Source: Variovorax atrisoli 110B (lineage in GTDB: Bacteria; Pseudomonadota; Gammaproteobacteria; Burkholderiales; Burkholderiaceae_C). From it: a stretch of DNA of 64,000 nt. Position 1 is the first letter of the stretch. Every line of letters begins with the position of its first letter. Position numbers and translations under genes: made by a program. Below the pieces are notes generated by a model, which saw only the letters and a program-made list of their open reading frames with translations, did no database searches and was not told the DNA's origin. The DNA lies in NCBI RefSeq assembly GCF_000382045.1, contig NZ_KB907456.1, positions 248,001-312,000 on the forward strand. The letters are read 5' to 3'. This document shows positions 7,517-17,882 of the stretch, in pieces.

Positions 7517-8743
7517 TCAGCCTGCGGCGCCCACGGGTTGCGGACCGCGCGGAATGGCGCTTTCCTTCACCGGCAGGTTGACCAGCGCCGCGAACACGCC
7601 CAGGGCGATCGCGATGTACCAGACGATGTCGTAGCTGCCCGTGGTGTCGTACAGGTAGCCGCCCAGCCACACGCCCAGGAAGGAGCCGACCTGGTGGCTC
7701 AGGAATACGAAGCCGCTGAGCATCGAGAGATGCGCCACGCCGAAGATGCCCGCCACGATGGCGTTGGTGGCCGGCACCGTGGACAGCCACAGGAAGCCCA
7801 TCGCCGCGGAGAAGAGGTATACGCTCAGCGGCGAGATCGGAGCGATCAGGAAGAGCGCGATCGACACCGCCCGCGCGAAGTAGATGGCCGCCAGGATCTT
7901 GCGCTTGGCCAGTTTCTGCCCCAGCAGCCCCACCGTGTAGGTGCCGAACACGTTGAAGAGGCCGATGAGCGCCAGCGCGTAGCCCGCCACCTCGGCCGGC
8001 AGGCTGCGGTCGCGCAGGTAGGTCGGCATGTGGATGCCGATGAAGGCCAGCTGGAAGCCGCAGACGAAGTAGCCTGCCATCAGCAGGCCGAAGCTCGGAT
8101 AGCGGAAGGCCTCGCCCACCGCCTGCATCACCGACTGCTCGCGGTGGCCGGCCTGCGCCGCCGTCTTCGGCTCGCGCAGCCCGAAGGCCAGCGGAACGAT
8201 CACCAGCGCCAGCACCGCCACCACGGCCAGCGCGGTCTGCCAGCCCAGGTGGCCGATCAGCCGGCCCTCGACGGGCGCCAGGAGGAACTGTCCGAACGAG
8301 CCTGCCGCCGCCGCCACGCCCATGGCCCACGAGCGCCTCTCGGCCGGGATCTGCCGGCCGATCACCCCGTAGATCACCGCGTAGGTCGAGCCCGCCTGCG
8401 CCGCACCGATCAGGATGCCCGCACTCAGCGTGAAGAGCAGCGGCGTCGGCGAATGCGCCATGCCGAACAGGCCCGCCGCATAGAGCAAGGAACCGCCGAT
8501 CAGCACCCTGAACGCGCCGAACCTGTCGGCCAGCATGCCCGCGAACACGCCGAAGATGCCCCACGAGAGGTTCTGCACCGCCAGCGCGAAGGAGAAGGTC
8601 TGCCGGCTCCAGTCCTGCGCCTGCGTGATCGGCTGCAGCCACAGGCCGAAACCGTGGCGTATGCCCATCGACAGCGTGACGATCATCGCCCCGCAGAAAA
8701 GGACTTGCTTGACCGAGAGGGCGGGGGCGGCTGGGGATTGCAT
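7517..8743 (-). CDS. MFS transporter, oxalate/formate-antiporter-like
   Basis: A 408-residue inner-membrane major facilitator with about 12 predicted spans. The N-terminal half has the RHGFGLWLQPI segment after span 1 and the MFS motif-A-like GMLADRFGAFRVLIGG between spans 2 and 3, features typical of the monocarboxylate/OFA-like branch. The substrate is not deducible. A perfect 14-bp palindrome lies 22 bp before its start codon and may be an operator. The neighbouring MFS gene at 8855 is on the same strand but belongs to a different subfamily, so this is not a duplication. Confidence 0.85.
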   Translation of the reverse strand: MQSPAAPALSVKQVLFCGAMIVTLSMGIRHGFGLWLQPITQAQDWSRQTFSFALAVQNLSWGIFGVFAGMLADRFGAFRVLIGGSLLYAAGLFGMAHSPTPLLFTLSAGILIGAAQAGSTYAVIYGVIGRQIPAERRSWAMGVAAAAGSFGQFLLAPVEGRLIGHLGWQTALAVVAVLALVIVPLAFGLREPKTAAQAGHREQSVMQAVGEAFRYPSFGLLMAGYFVCGFQLAFIGIHMPTYLRDRSLPAEVAGYALALIGLFNVFGTYTVGLLGQKLAKRKILAAIYFARAVSIALFLIAPISPLSVYLFSAAMGFLWLSTVPATNAIVAGIFGVAHLSMLSGFVFLSHQVGSFLGVWLGGYLYDTTGSYDIVWYIAIALGVFAALVNLPVKESAIPRGPQPVGAAG

Positions 8744-8764
8744 GACTTCGAATGTAACTATTCG

Positions 8765-8778
8765 CCTGCTCGAGCAGG
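8765..8778. promoter_or_regulatory. Perfect 14-bp palindrome, candidate operator
   Basis: CCTGCTCGAGCAGG, a perfect inverted repeat, 22 bp upstream of the start of the minus-strand MFS gene. The position suits a repressor site but no linked regulator is obvious other than the LysR gene at 10190, which has its own repeats. Confidence 0.3.
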
Positions 8779-8854
8779 TGGCGCGCCGGCCAAAGCCATT
8801 GATGATTTATCGGCCGGCTTTCGATGCGGCGGACGCATCAAAAGCCGCAGGGCT

Positions 8855-10066
8855 TCAGCGTGCTGTCGCGCCGGCGACAGACCGCGTTCCGGGAAAGCCG
8901 TGCGCGCAGGCTCGCCAGGTCAGCCACAGCGCCGGCGCCAGCAGCACGAGCAGCGACCAGGGCAGCGCCCCGGCACCACCGGCCTGCAGCAGCAGGCCGC
9001 CGATCAGCCCTCCGCCCGCGATGGCGATGTTCCACACCGTGACCACCATCGACTGCGCCACGTCGGCCGATTCACCCGCCGCCTGCGCAGAGGCGGTCTG
9101 GAACAGCGTGCCAGCGCCGCCATAGGCCAGGCCCCAGATGGCCATGCCCAGGTACACCGCTGCCGCCGATCCGGTGGCCGAACCGAGCAGCAGCGCCGTC
9201 AGCCCGAACGCTGCCGTGCTCGCGAGCACCAGTTCGCGCAGCCAGCGGTCGATCAGCACGCCCGTCACCCAGATGCCCGCCAGCGAGGCCGTCCCGAAGA
9301 CCAACAACACCAGGTCGACCCGCGCGCCCAGCCCGGCGTGCACCAGGAACGGTGCGATGTAGGTGTAGAGGATGTTGTGGGCCAGCACGAAGGCCAACAT
9401 CACCCCGAGCACCTGCCGCACGCCCGGCAGCAGGAACACGAGCCTCACGCTGCGGCGCCGCGCGGCTTCCTGGCCGGGAAAGTCGGGCACCTTCCAGCGC
9501 ACCCAGCCGAGCAGCAGCACCGACAGCGCCGACATCACCAGGAAGGCCGGACGCCAGCCCACGCCGGTGCCCAGCAGCGTGCCCGCCGGAATGCCCAGCG
9601 ACAGCGCCAGCGGAGCGCCCAGCATCGCGACCGCGATCGCGCGGCCCTGCATCGACGGCGGCACCATGCGCCCGGCGTGCCCGGCCACCAGCGCCCAGAG
9701 CAGCCCCGCGAACACGCCGGCGAAGAAGCGCGCGGCCAGCGTCAGCGGATAGCTGTGCGAGAGGGCTGTGATCGTGTTGACCACAGCGAAACCACCGATC
9801 GCCAGCATCAGCAGCGGACGCCGCCGCCAGCCGCGCGTGAGCGCCACCAGCGGAATGGCCGCGACCAGCGAGCCCAGCGCATAGACCGTCACCAGCTGCC
9901 CGACCAGCGCGGGCGTGACGGCGAGGCTCGCGCCTATCTGCGGCAGCAGGCCGGCCGGCATGGCTTCGGTGAGGATCGTGATGAAGCTGGCGGCCGCCAG
10001 CGCAAGCAGGCCGGACAGCGGCAGCCGTGCCCGGGACGAGGATGGATTCGGATGAGTGAGTGACAT
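8855..10066 (-). CDS. MFS transporter, DHA1 family exporter (AraJ/NepI-like)
   Basis: A 403-residue inner-membrane protein with 12 predicted spans, of the drug:H+ antiporter-1 type that exports sugars, nucleosides or drugs. Diagnostic stretches: ITILTEAMPAGLLPQIG in span 1, QLVTVYALGSLVAAIPL, then RRRPLLMLAIGGF (motif A), and the antiporter-like GIPAGTLLGTGVGWR (motif C) near span 5. The ATG at 10066 is chosen because the longer frame would run through the divergent LysR promoter. It is divergent from that LysR gene, the classic arrangement for a regulator and its target. Confidence 0.87.
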   Translation of the reverse strand: MSLTHPNPSSSRARLPLSGLLALAAASFITILTEAMPAGLLPQIGASLAVTPALVGQLVTVYALGSLVAAIPLVALTRGWRRRPLLMLAIGGFAVVNTITALSHSYPLTLAARFFAGVFAGLLWALVAGHAGRMVPPSMQGRAIAVAMLGAPLALSLGIPAGTLLGTGVGWRPAFLVMSALSVLLLGWVRWKVPDFPGQEAARRRSVRLVFLLPGVRQVLGVMLAFVLAHNILYTYIAPFLVHAGLGARVDLVLLVFGTASLAGIWVTGVLIDRWLRELVLASTAAFGLTALLLGSATGSAAAVYLGMAIWGLAYGGAGTLFQTASAQAAGESADVAQSMVVTVWNIAIAGGGLIGGLLLQAGGAGALPWSLLVLLAPALWLTWRACAHGFPGTRSVAGATAR

Positions 10067-10113
10067 GCGGTCGACGATAGGAAGAAGCCAACTCCGGAAA
10101 AAGGGGGATACAG

Positions 10114-10150
10114 TTCCGCTCAATGCGGACATCAGATTCCGCAATGCGGC
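10114..10150. promoter_or_regulatory. Paired inverted repeats between MFS and LysR genes, candidate LysR operator
   Basis: Two short palindromes: TTCCGCTCAATGCGGA (10114-10129; arms TCCGC and GCGGA) and TTCCGCAATGCGG (10137-10149; arms CCGC and GCGG). The TTCCGC elements start 23 bp apart, about two helical turns, as expected for side-by-side binding of LysR dimers. They sit in the 123-bp divergent region, 40 bp before the LysR start. Confidence 0.45.
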
Positions 10151-10189
10151 CATCCCGGGCTTCCCCTTCTCTTCCATCCTTCGTTTTCC

Positions 10190-11080
10190 ATGGACAGCCT
10201 CAGTGGTTTCACCGTCTTCATCCAGGTGGCCGAGACCCGCAGCTTCGTCACCGCCGGCCGCGTGCTCGGCGTTTCCGCGTCCGCGGTCGGCAAGCGCGTG
10301 GCCCGGCTCGAGGAGCGGCTGGGCGTGCGGCTGTTCCACCGCAGCACCCGCAGCATCACGCTCACCGCCGAGGGTGCGCTGTTCCTCGCGCGCAGCCGCC
10401 GGGTGCTGGCCGAGATCGAGGCCGCGGAGCAGGAGCTGTCCTGTTCGGCCGGTTCGCCGCGCGGCAAGCTGCGCGTGAGCCTGCCGCTGGTCAGCTCGCT
10501 GGTGCTGCCGCTGCTTGCCGACTTCATGTGCGAGTACCCGGATGTCGAACTCGACCTCGACTTCAGCGACCGGCTCGTCGATGTCATCGAGGAGGGCTTC
10601 GACGCGGTGGTGCGCACCGGCGAACTCACCGATTCACGGCTCTCGGTGCGTCGTCTGGGACAGTTCTCGCAACTGCTGGTGGCTTCGCCCGATTACCTGG
10701 CGCGCCGCGGCGTGCCTCTGGTGCCGGCGGACCTGGCGCAACACGCCTGCCTGCATTACCGCTACCCGGCCACGGGCAAGGTGGAAGTCTGGCCGCTCGT
10801 GCCGGGGCCCGACGGTGCGGAGGTGAAGCCACCGGTCTCCATGATCTGCAACAACATGGAAACCCGCCTGTGCTTCGCGCTGCGCGGACGCGGCATCGCC
10901 TTGCTGCCCGACTTCTGCGTGCGCGAGGCGCTGACCACGGGCGGGCTGTGCAGCGTTCTGGCGGAACACGTGCGCCCGCATGCCATCGACCTCGGCGTTC
11001 TGTGGCCTTCGGGGCGCAATCCGTCGCCGAAGGTGCGCGCCTTCATCGACTTCCTGGGTGCCCGCATGTTCGTGTCGTAG
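10190..11080 (+). CDS. LysR-family transcriptional regulator
   Basis: A 296-residue LysR-type regulator. The winged helix-turn-helix spans residues 1-60 (FIQVAETRSFVTAGRVLGVS, SAVGKRVARLEERLGVRLF, HRSTRSITLTAEG), followed by the linker helix and the two-lobed effector domain from about residue 90. The sequence is of the CrgA/DmlR-like subgroup common in beta-proteobacteria. It is divergent from the MFS exporter at 8855-10066 and probably controls it and itself through the inverted repeats at 10114-10150. The effector is unknown. Confidence 0.92.
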   Translation: MDSLSGFTVFIQVAETRSFVTAGRVLGVSASAVGKRVARLEERLGVRLFHRSTRSITLTAEGALFLARSRRVLAEIEAAEQELSCSAGSPRGKLRVSLPLVSSLVLPLLADFMCEYPDVELDLDFSDRLVDVIEEGFDAVVRTGELTDSRLSVRRLGQFSQLLVASPDYLARRGVPLVPADLAQHACLHYRYPATGKVEVWPLVPGPDGAEVKPPVSMICNNMETRLCFALRGRGIALLPDFCVREALTTGGLCSVLAEHVRPHAIDLGVLWPSGRNPSPKVRAFIDFLGARMFVS

Positions 11081-11123
11081 AAGCCCTCCTGTATGGGTAT
11101 CCAGTTGTTTGGCGGCTACTGAC

Positions 11124-11137
11124 TACAATCCGCCCCC

Positions 11138-11138
<1 letters not shown>
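11124..11138 (+). promoter_or_regulatory. -10 box abutting the parE start: possible leaderless transcript
   Basis: TACAAT at 11124-11129 matches a sigma-70 -10 box at 5 of 6 positions and ends 8 bases before the parE ATG. Transcription would start within about two bases of the start codon. There is no Shine-Dalgarno sequence between them, and no convincing -35 box upstream. Confidence 0.4.
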
Positions 11139-13135
<1,997 letters not shown>

Positions 13136-13161
13136 TTTCTCCTTCTCCTCCACTACAACGC

Positions 13162-14073
13162 ATGTCGGTTCTCAAGCGCTTGTTGCCATCGGTCGTCCTG
13201 TTGCTCGGCTTGCAACTGGCGCCGGCGCACGCCACCGACATCTACGGCTACATCGACAGCAAGGGCAACGCGCACTTCGCCTCCGAGAAGATCGACGAGC
13301 GCTACCAGATCTTCTTCCGCGGCGGCCAGAGCTTCGATACCGCCAATGGCATCTCGCCGCTGGGCCGTGGCGCTGGCAGGCTCGACGGCAAGGTGCCGCC
13401 CGCCTCGCAGAGCCTGCTGGCGATGTTCGAGGCCTCGCCCAGCTACAAGACCGCCAAGTCGGCGCTGCGCGATGCGTCGAACAAGCACGCCATCGACTAC
13501 GAACTGCTGCAGGCGTTGGTCGCCACCGAGTCGGGCTTCGATGCGCAGGCCGTCTCGCCCAAGGGCGCGATGGGCCTGATGCAGCTGATGCCCGCCACCG
13601 CGCAGCGCTATGGCGTGTCGGCGGACAAGCGCGCGACCATCGAGAAGAAGCTGTTCGACCCGCGCATCAACATCGCCGCCGGCTCGCGCTACCTGCGCGA
13701 CCTGATCGCGATGTTCCCGGGGCAGATCGAGCTCGCGCTGGCCGCCTACAACGCCGGCGAGGGCGCGGTGCAGCGCGCGGGCAACAAGATCCCGAACTAC
13801 AAGGAAACGCAGAACTATGTGCAGACCGTGCTGCAGCTGTATGCGTACCTCAAGCCCTCGGTTGCCTTGGGCAGTGGCGGCGGCGCCGTGCGAGGCGGCA
13901 AGACGCCGGGACGCATCCGCATGGAACTGACCGTGCCGCAGGGCGGCGCGCTCGGCCGCGGCAACATGCCGTCGGATGGCCCGCGCAACATGCCGGCCAT
14001 GCCCGACATCCCCGAGCCATCGGCAGTGCCTACGGGCGCGGCCGATGCGCCACCGGGCACGCCGCTGTCCTGA
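13162..14073 (+). CDS. Lytic murein transglycosylase (SLT domain)
   Basis: A 303-residue secreted peptidoglycan-cleaving enzyme that forms 1,6-anhydromuramyl ends. A Sec signal peptide covers residues 1-24 (cleavage at AHA). A DUF4124-like segment IYGYIDSKGNAHFAS comes next, then the goose-lysozyme-like SLT domain from about residue 105: catalytic Glu123 in ATESGFD, then GAMGLMQLMPATAQRYGV and the AAYNAGEGAV motif. A proline/glycine-rich tail follows. It starts 26 bp after parE, so it is probably cotranscribed. Confidence 0.9.
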   Translation: MSVLKRLLPSVVLLLGLQLAPAHATDIYGYIDSKGNAHFASEKIDERYQIFFRGGQSFDTANGISPLGRGAGRLDGKVPPASQSLLAMFEASPSYKTAKSALRDASNKHAIDYELLQALVATESGFDAQAVSPKGAMGLMQLMPATAQRYGVSADKRATIEKKLFDPRINIAAGSRYLRDLIAMFPGQIELALAAYNAGEGAVQRAGNKIPNYKETQNYVQTVLQLYAYLKPSVALGSGGGAVRGGKTPGRIRMELTVPQGGALGRGNMPSDGPRNMPAMPDIPEPSAVPTGAADAPPGTPLS

Positions 14074-14096
14074 TCGGCAGGAGGAGGGAGGAGGCC

Positions 14097-15218
14097 ATGG
14101 ATCGTCGAAGCTTCGTTCTCGCGACCGCCGCCGGCATGGTGACGGGCGGCGCACGCGCGCAGCATCCGGCCACGCACGACACGCTGCCGCCCGTGCCTTC
14201 CTCGGCCGAGCCCTATGCGCGTCTCCAGGGCGGCGTGCCGCACCACATGACGCCCGAGCAGGAAGCCCAGCGCTTCACCGACAGCTCCGCACCGCCCGGT
14301 CCGCAGGGGCGATGGGAGCCGCGCGCCGCATTGCCGATTCCCCGCAGCGAGATGGCCTGGGCCACCGCGGCGATGGGCCGCATGCATGTGGTCGGCGGCT
14401 ATGGCGAAGGCAAGGTCAACCGCGACTACCACCACATCTACGACCCCAAGGCCGACCGCTGGCTCGACGGCGCGCCGCTGCCCCGCGGTGCCAACCACGT
14501 CGCTGTGACCGCCGATGGCGGCCGCGTCTACGCGCTCGGCGGCTTCGTCGAGCAGAACCGGCGCTCGGACACCAATGCCTACGTCTACGACATCGCCGCC
14601 AATCGCTGGAGCGCGATCGCGCCGCTGCCGCGTCCGCGCGGCGCTGCCGCCGCCGTGATGCTCGACGGCGCGCTGCACCTGATCGGCGGCGCTTCCGAAC
14701 CTGCCGCGGAGCGCGCTAGCGTGGGCTGGCACGAGGTCTACGACCCGAAGGCCGACCGCTGGTCCGCCCGCAAGCCGCTGCCGGGTGCGCGCGACCACGT
14801 GGGCTGCGTGTCGCACGGCGGCCGGATCCATGTGATCGGCGGGCGCTTCAACACCTTCGAATACAACACCGACCTGCACCACGTCTACCTTCCCGCACGC
14901 GACACCTGGGAGCTGCGCTCGCCGCTGCCCACCGCGCGCTCGGGCCACGGGCTCGTGGTGTATCGAGGCCGCTTCTTCGCCATGGGCGGGGAGGGCGGCA
15001 TCCTCGTCGACGGCGTGCCGCGCCAGGCGAAGGTGTTCGGCCAGATGGAAAGCTACAACCCCGTCGACGACACCTGGCAGCGGCATGCCCCGATGACCAC
15101 GCCGCGGCACGCGGTGGGCGCGGCCGTCATCGGCGACTGGATCTACGTGGCCGGCGGCGGCGCGGTGCTCGGCGGCGCCGTACAGTCCGCGGTCCACGAG
15201 GCTTTCACTCTTGGCTGA
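14097..15218 (+). CDS. Exported kelch-repeat beta-propeller protein
   Basis: A 373-residue protein with a twin-arginine-like export signal (MDRRSFVLATAAGMVTG, cleavage near ARA). The body holds about six kelch repeats, seen as repeated double-glycine and paired Tyr/Trp units such as MHVVGGYGEG then YDPKADRWLDGAPLP, VYALGGF then YDIAANRWSAIAPLP, and IHVIGGRFN. Such propellers act as binding scaffolds or carbohydrate-oxidase-like folds; no catalytic residues are evident. The ATG at 14097 follows a strong GGAGGAGGGAGGAGG purine run. It lies between the transglycosylase and parC genes. Confidence 0.85.
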   Translation: MDRRSFVLATAAGMVTGGARAQHPATHDTLPPVPSSAEPYARLQGGVPHHMTPEQEAQRFTDSSAPPGPQGRWEPRAALPIPRSEMAWATAAMGRMHVVGGYGEGKVNRDYHHIYDPKADRWLDGAPLPRGANHVAVTADGGRVYALGGFVEQNRRSDTNAYVYDIAANRWSAIAPLPRPRGAAAAVMLDGALHLIGGASEPAAERASVGWHEVYDPKADRWSARKPLPGARDHVGCVSHGGRIHVIGGRFNTFEYNTDLHHVYLPARDTWELRSPLPTARSGHGLVVYRGRFFAMGGEGGILVDGVPRQAKVFGQMESYNPVDDTWQRHAPMTTPRHAVGAAVIGDWIYVAGGGAVLGGAVQSAVHEAFTLG

Positions 15219-15262
15219 ACGCCCAGCCAGCAACAACAAAAGTTTTTCTCACCAGCTCTTTC

Positions 15263-17659
15263 ATGGATTCCCAACCTCCGCTCGATCTCCAGGGTCCCAC
15301 CGACGGCGACACGACCCTGACCCTTGCCGACTACGCCCAGACCGCCTACCTCGAATACGCGCTGAGCGTGGTCAAGGGCCGTGCGCTGCCCGATGTGTCC
15401 GACGGCCAGAAGCCGGTGCAGCGCCGCATCCTGTATTCGATGTCGCGCATGGGCCTGGGCTTCGGTGGCACCAACGGCACCGTGGGCGCCAAGCCCGTGA
15501 AGAGCGCGCGCGTGGTCGGCGACGTGCTCGGCCGCTTCCACCCGCACAGCGACCAGGCCGCGTACGACGCGCTGGTGCGCATGGCGCAGGACTTCTCGCA
15601 GCGCTATCCGCTGGTCGACGGCCAGGGCAACTTCGGCAGCCGCGACGGCGACGGCGCAGCCGCCATGCGCTACACCGAGGCGCGCCTGGCGCGCATCACC
15701 AGCCTGCTGCTCGACGAGATCGACGAAGGCACGGTCGACTTCATCCCCAACTACGACGGCAGCACCGAAGAGCCGCGACTGCTGCCTGCGCGGCTGCCGT
15801 TCACGCTGCTCAATGGCGCGAGCGGCATCGCGGTCGGCCTCGCCACCGAGATCCCGAGCCACAACCTGCGCGAGATCGCCGATGCCTGCGTGGCGCTGAT
15901 CAAGTCGAACGGCAAGCTCAGCGAGGAAGAACTCTTCGCCATCGTGCCCGGCCCCGACTATCCGGGCGGCGCGCAGATCATCAGCAGCGCGGCCGACATC
16001 GCCGACGCCTACCGCACCGGCCGCGGCTCGCTCAAGGTGCGCGCGCGCTGGAAGATCGAGGAACTGGCGCGCGGCCAGTGGCAGCTGGTGGTCAACGAGC
16101 TGCCGCCGGGCGTGAGCTCGCAGCGCGTGCTGGAAGAGATCGAGGAAATCACCAACCCCAAGGTCAAGGCCGGCAAGAAGGCGCTGAGTGCGGAGCAGAC
16201 GCAGCTCAAGGCCTCGATGCTGTCGGTGCTCGACGTGGTGCGCGACGAATCGAGCAAGGACGCCCCGGTGCGCCTGGTGTTCGAGCCCAAGACCTCGCGC
16301 ATCAGCCAGGAAGAGTTCATCACCACGCTGCTCGCGCAGACCTCGCTGGAAACCTCGTCGCCGGTCAACCTCACGATGGTCGGCATCGACGGCAAGCCCA
16401 CGCAGAAGTCGCTGCGCCAGATGCTCAACGAGTGGATCGCCTTCCGCGAGATCACCGTCGAGAAGCGCTCGCGCTTCCGCCTGGGCAAGGTGCAGGACCG
16501 CATCCACATCCTCGAAGGCCGGCAGCTGGTGCTGTTGAACATCGATGAGGTGATCGCGATCATCCGTGCGGCAGAAGACCCGAAGGCCGCGCTCATCGCG
16601 CGCTTCAACCTCAGCGAACGCCAGGCCGAGGACATCCTTGAAATCCGGCTGCGCCAACTCGCGCGGCTCGAGGCCATCAAGATCGAGCAGGAACTCTCCA
16701 GTCTGCGCGACGAGCAGAAGAAGCTCGAAGACATCCTCGCCAGCCCCGCTGCGCTGCGCCGCCTGCTGGTGAAGGAAATCGAAGCCGATGCCAAGAGTTT
16801 CGAAGACCCGCGCCGCACGCTGATCCAGGCCGAGAAGCGCGCCGTGGCCGAGGTGAAGGTGGTCGACGAACCCGTCACCGTCATCGTGTCGCAGAAGGGC
16901 TGGGTACGCACGCAGAAGGGCTGGGCCAGCGAGAAGGCGGCAGGCGCCGCGAACGGCTCTGCGCCCGAGTACAGCTTCAAGTCGGGCGACTCGCTCTACG
17001 GCGCCTTCGAATGCCGCAGCGTCGACACGCTGCTGGTGTTCGGCAGCGCCAAGGACAAGAGCGTGCGTGTCTACACTGTGCCCGTGGCCTCGCTGCCGGG
17101 CGGTCGCGGCGACGGCCAGCCCGTCACCACGCTCATCGACCTGGACGCCGGCACGCACGTCACGCACTTCTTCGCGGGCCCGGTCGGCGCCAGCCTGCTG
17201 CTGGCCAACACCGGCGGCTACGGCTTCATCGCCACGGTCGAGAACATGATGTCGCGCCAGCGCGGCGGCAAGGCCTTCGTCGACGTGGGCGAAGGAGAGC
17301 AGCTGTGCCGCCCCTCGCTGGTGGGCGGTGCGAGCGGTGCCGAGCCGATGCCGGCGGCCACGCACGTGGCCTGCGCCTCGACCGGCGGACGCATCCTGAC
17401 CTTCGACATCGCCGAGCTCAAGAGCCTGCCCAAGGGCGGACGCGGCCTCACGCTGATCGACCTGGAAGCCAAGGACACCCTGGCCGGCGCCGCCGCCTAC
17501 ACGCGCAGCGTGAAGATCGAGGGCATCGGCCGAGGCGGCAAGGAACGCGAGGAAACGCTGGAGATCCGCACGCTGAACAACGCCCGCGGCAGCCGCGCGC
17601 GCAAGGGCAAGGCGGCCGACCTGGGCTTCAAGCCCACCAGCATCGTCCGGGTGCAGTAG
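15263..17659 (+). CDS. parC: DNA topoisomerase IV subunit A
   Basis: The breakage-reunion subunit of topoisomerase IV (798 residues). The catalytic Tyr137 lies in AAMRYTEARL. The quinolone-resistance-determining region reads GRFHPHSDQAAYD (residues 90-102), so the position equivalent to E. coli Ser80 is Gln98. The GyrA-box-bearing C-terminal propeller is short, typical of ParC rather than GyrA. It follows the kelch gene by 44 bp and is followed 2 bp later by a small membrane-protein gene. Confidence 0.95.
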   Translation: MDSQPPLDLQGPTDGDTTLTLADYAQTAYLEYALSVVKGRALPDVSDGQKPVQRRILYSMSRMGLGFGGTNGTVGAKPVKSARVVGDVLGRFHPHSDQAAYDALVRMAQDFSQRYPLVDGQGNFGSRDGDGAAAMRYTEARLARITSLLLDEIDEGTVDFIPNYDGSTEEPRLLPARLPFTLLNGASGIAVGLATEIPSHNLREIADACVALIKSNGKLSEEELFAIVPGPDYPGGAQIISSAADIADAYRTGRGSLKVRARWKIEELARGQWQLVVNELPPGVSSQRVLEEIEEITNPKVKAGKKALSAEQTQLKASMLSVLDVVRDESSKDAPVRLVFEPKTSRISQEEFITTLLAQTSLETSSPVNLTMVGIDGKPTQKSLRQMLNEWIAFREITVEKRSRFRLGKVQDRIHILEGRQLVLLNIDEVIAIIRAAEDPKAALIARFNLSERQAEDILEIRLRQLARLEAIKIEQELSSLRDEQKKLEDILASPAALRRLLVKEIEADAKSFEDPRRTLIQAEKRAVAEVKVVDEPVTVIVSQKGWVRTQKGWASEKAAGAANGSAPEYSFKSGDSLYGAFECRSVDTLLVFGSAKDKSVRVYTVPVASLPGGRGDGQPVTTLIDLDAGTHVTHFFAGPVGASLLLANTGGYGFIATVENMMSRQRGGKAFVDVGEGEQLCRPSLVGGASGAEPMPAATHVACASTGGRILTFDIAELKSLPKGGRGLTLIDLEAKDTLAGAAAYTRSVKIEGIGRGGKEREETLEIRTLNNARGSRARKGKAADLGFKPTSIVRVQ

Positions 17660-17661
17660 CC

Positions 17662-17853
17662 ATGGGCGGCATCGACATCAGCGTCATCGGCGTCTTCATC
17701 GCCGTGGTCACCGGCATCGGCAGCTATGTGCTGGGCCGGCGCATGCGCGAGAAGCGGGCTCTGAAGAAGCGCGAGAAGGACCGCATCGCCTCGCAGGCCA
17801 ACGAGACGCGCCAGGTGCGGCGCGCCCGCGAGCGCAAGGAGCGCGGCGGGTAG
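17662..17853 (+). CDS. 63-residue basic single-span membrane protein
   Basis: The ATG is 2 bases after the parC stop, so it is almost certainly cotranscribed. Residues 6-25 form one hydrophobic span (ISVIGVFIAVVTGIGSYVLG), followed by a very basic, helical cytoplasmic tail with RRMREKRALKKREKDR and RRARERKERGG. It could bind nucleic acid or acidic lipid at the membrane, but nothing in it identifies a family. Codon use fits its neighbours. Confidence 0.7.
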   Translation: MGGIDISVIGVFIAVVTGIGSYVLGRRMREKRALKKREKDRIASQANETRQVRRARERKERGG

Positions 17854-17882
17854 TCCGCCCTGCCCCGGGGGGAGAGGGGCGG

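Noticed and set aside
8780..8825. GCCGGCC/GGCCGGC hairpin downstream of the MFS gene at 8855 as a terminator
   Set aside because: The loop is long and no T tract follows on the minus strand.
7484..10063. An 859-codon open frame on the plus strand opposite the two MFS genes
   Set aside because: Arg/Gln/His-rich composition without domains, crossing two well-supported transporter genes and the gap between them.
15530..15570. ParC Gln98 at the position of quinolone-resistance Ser80
   Set aside because: Gln is, as far as I recall, the normal residue in ParC of Burkholderiales, so it should not be read as an acquired resistance mutation.
15143..17365. A 740-codon open frame on the minus strand opposite parC
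   Set aside because: Antisense shadow of an essential, fully conserved gene.
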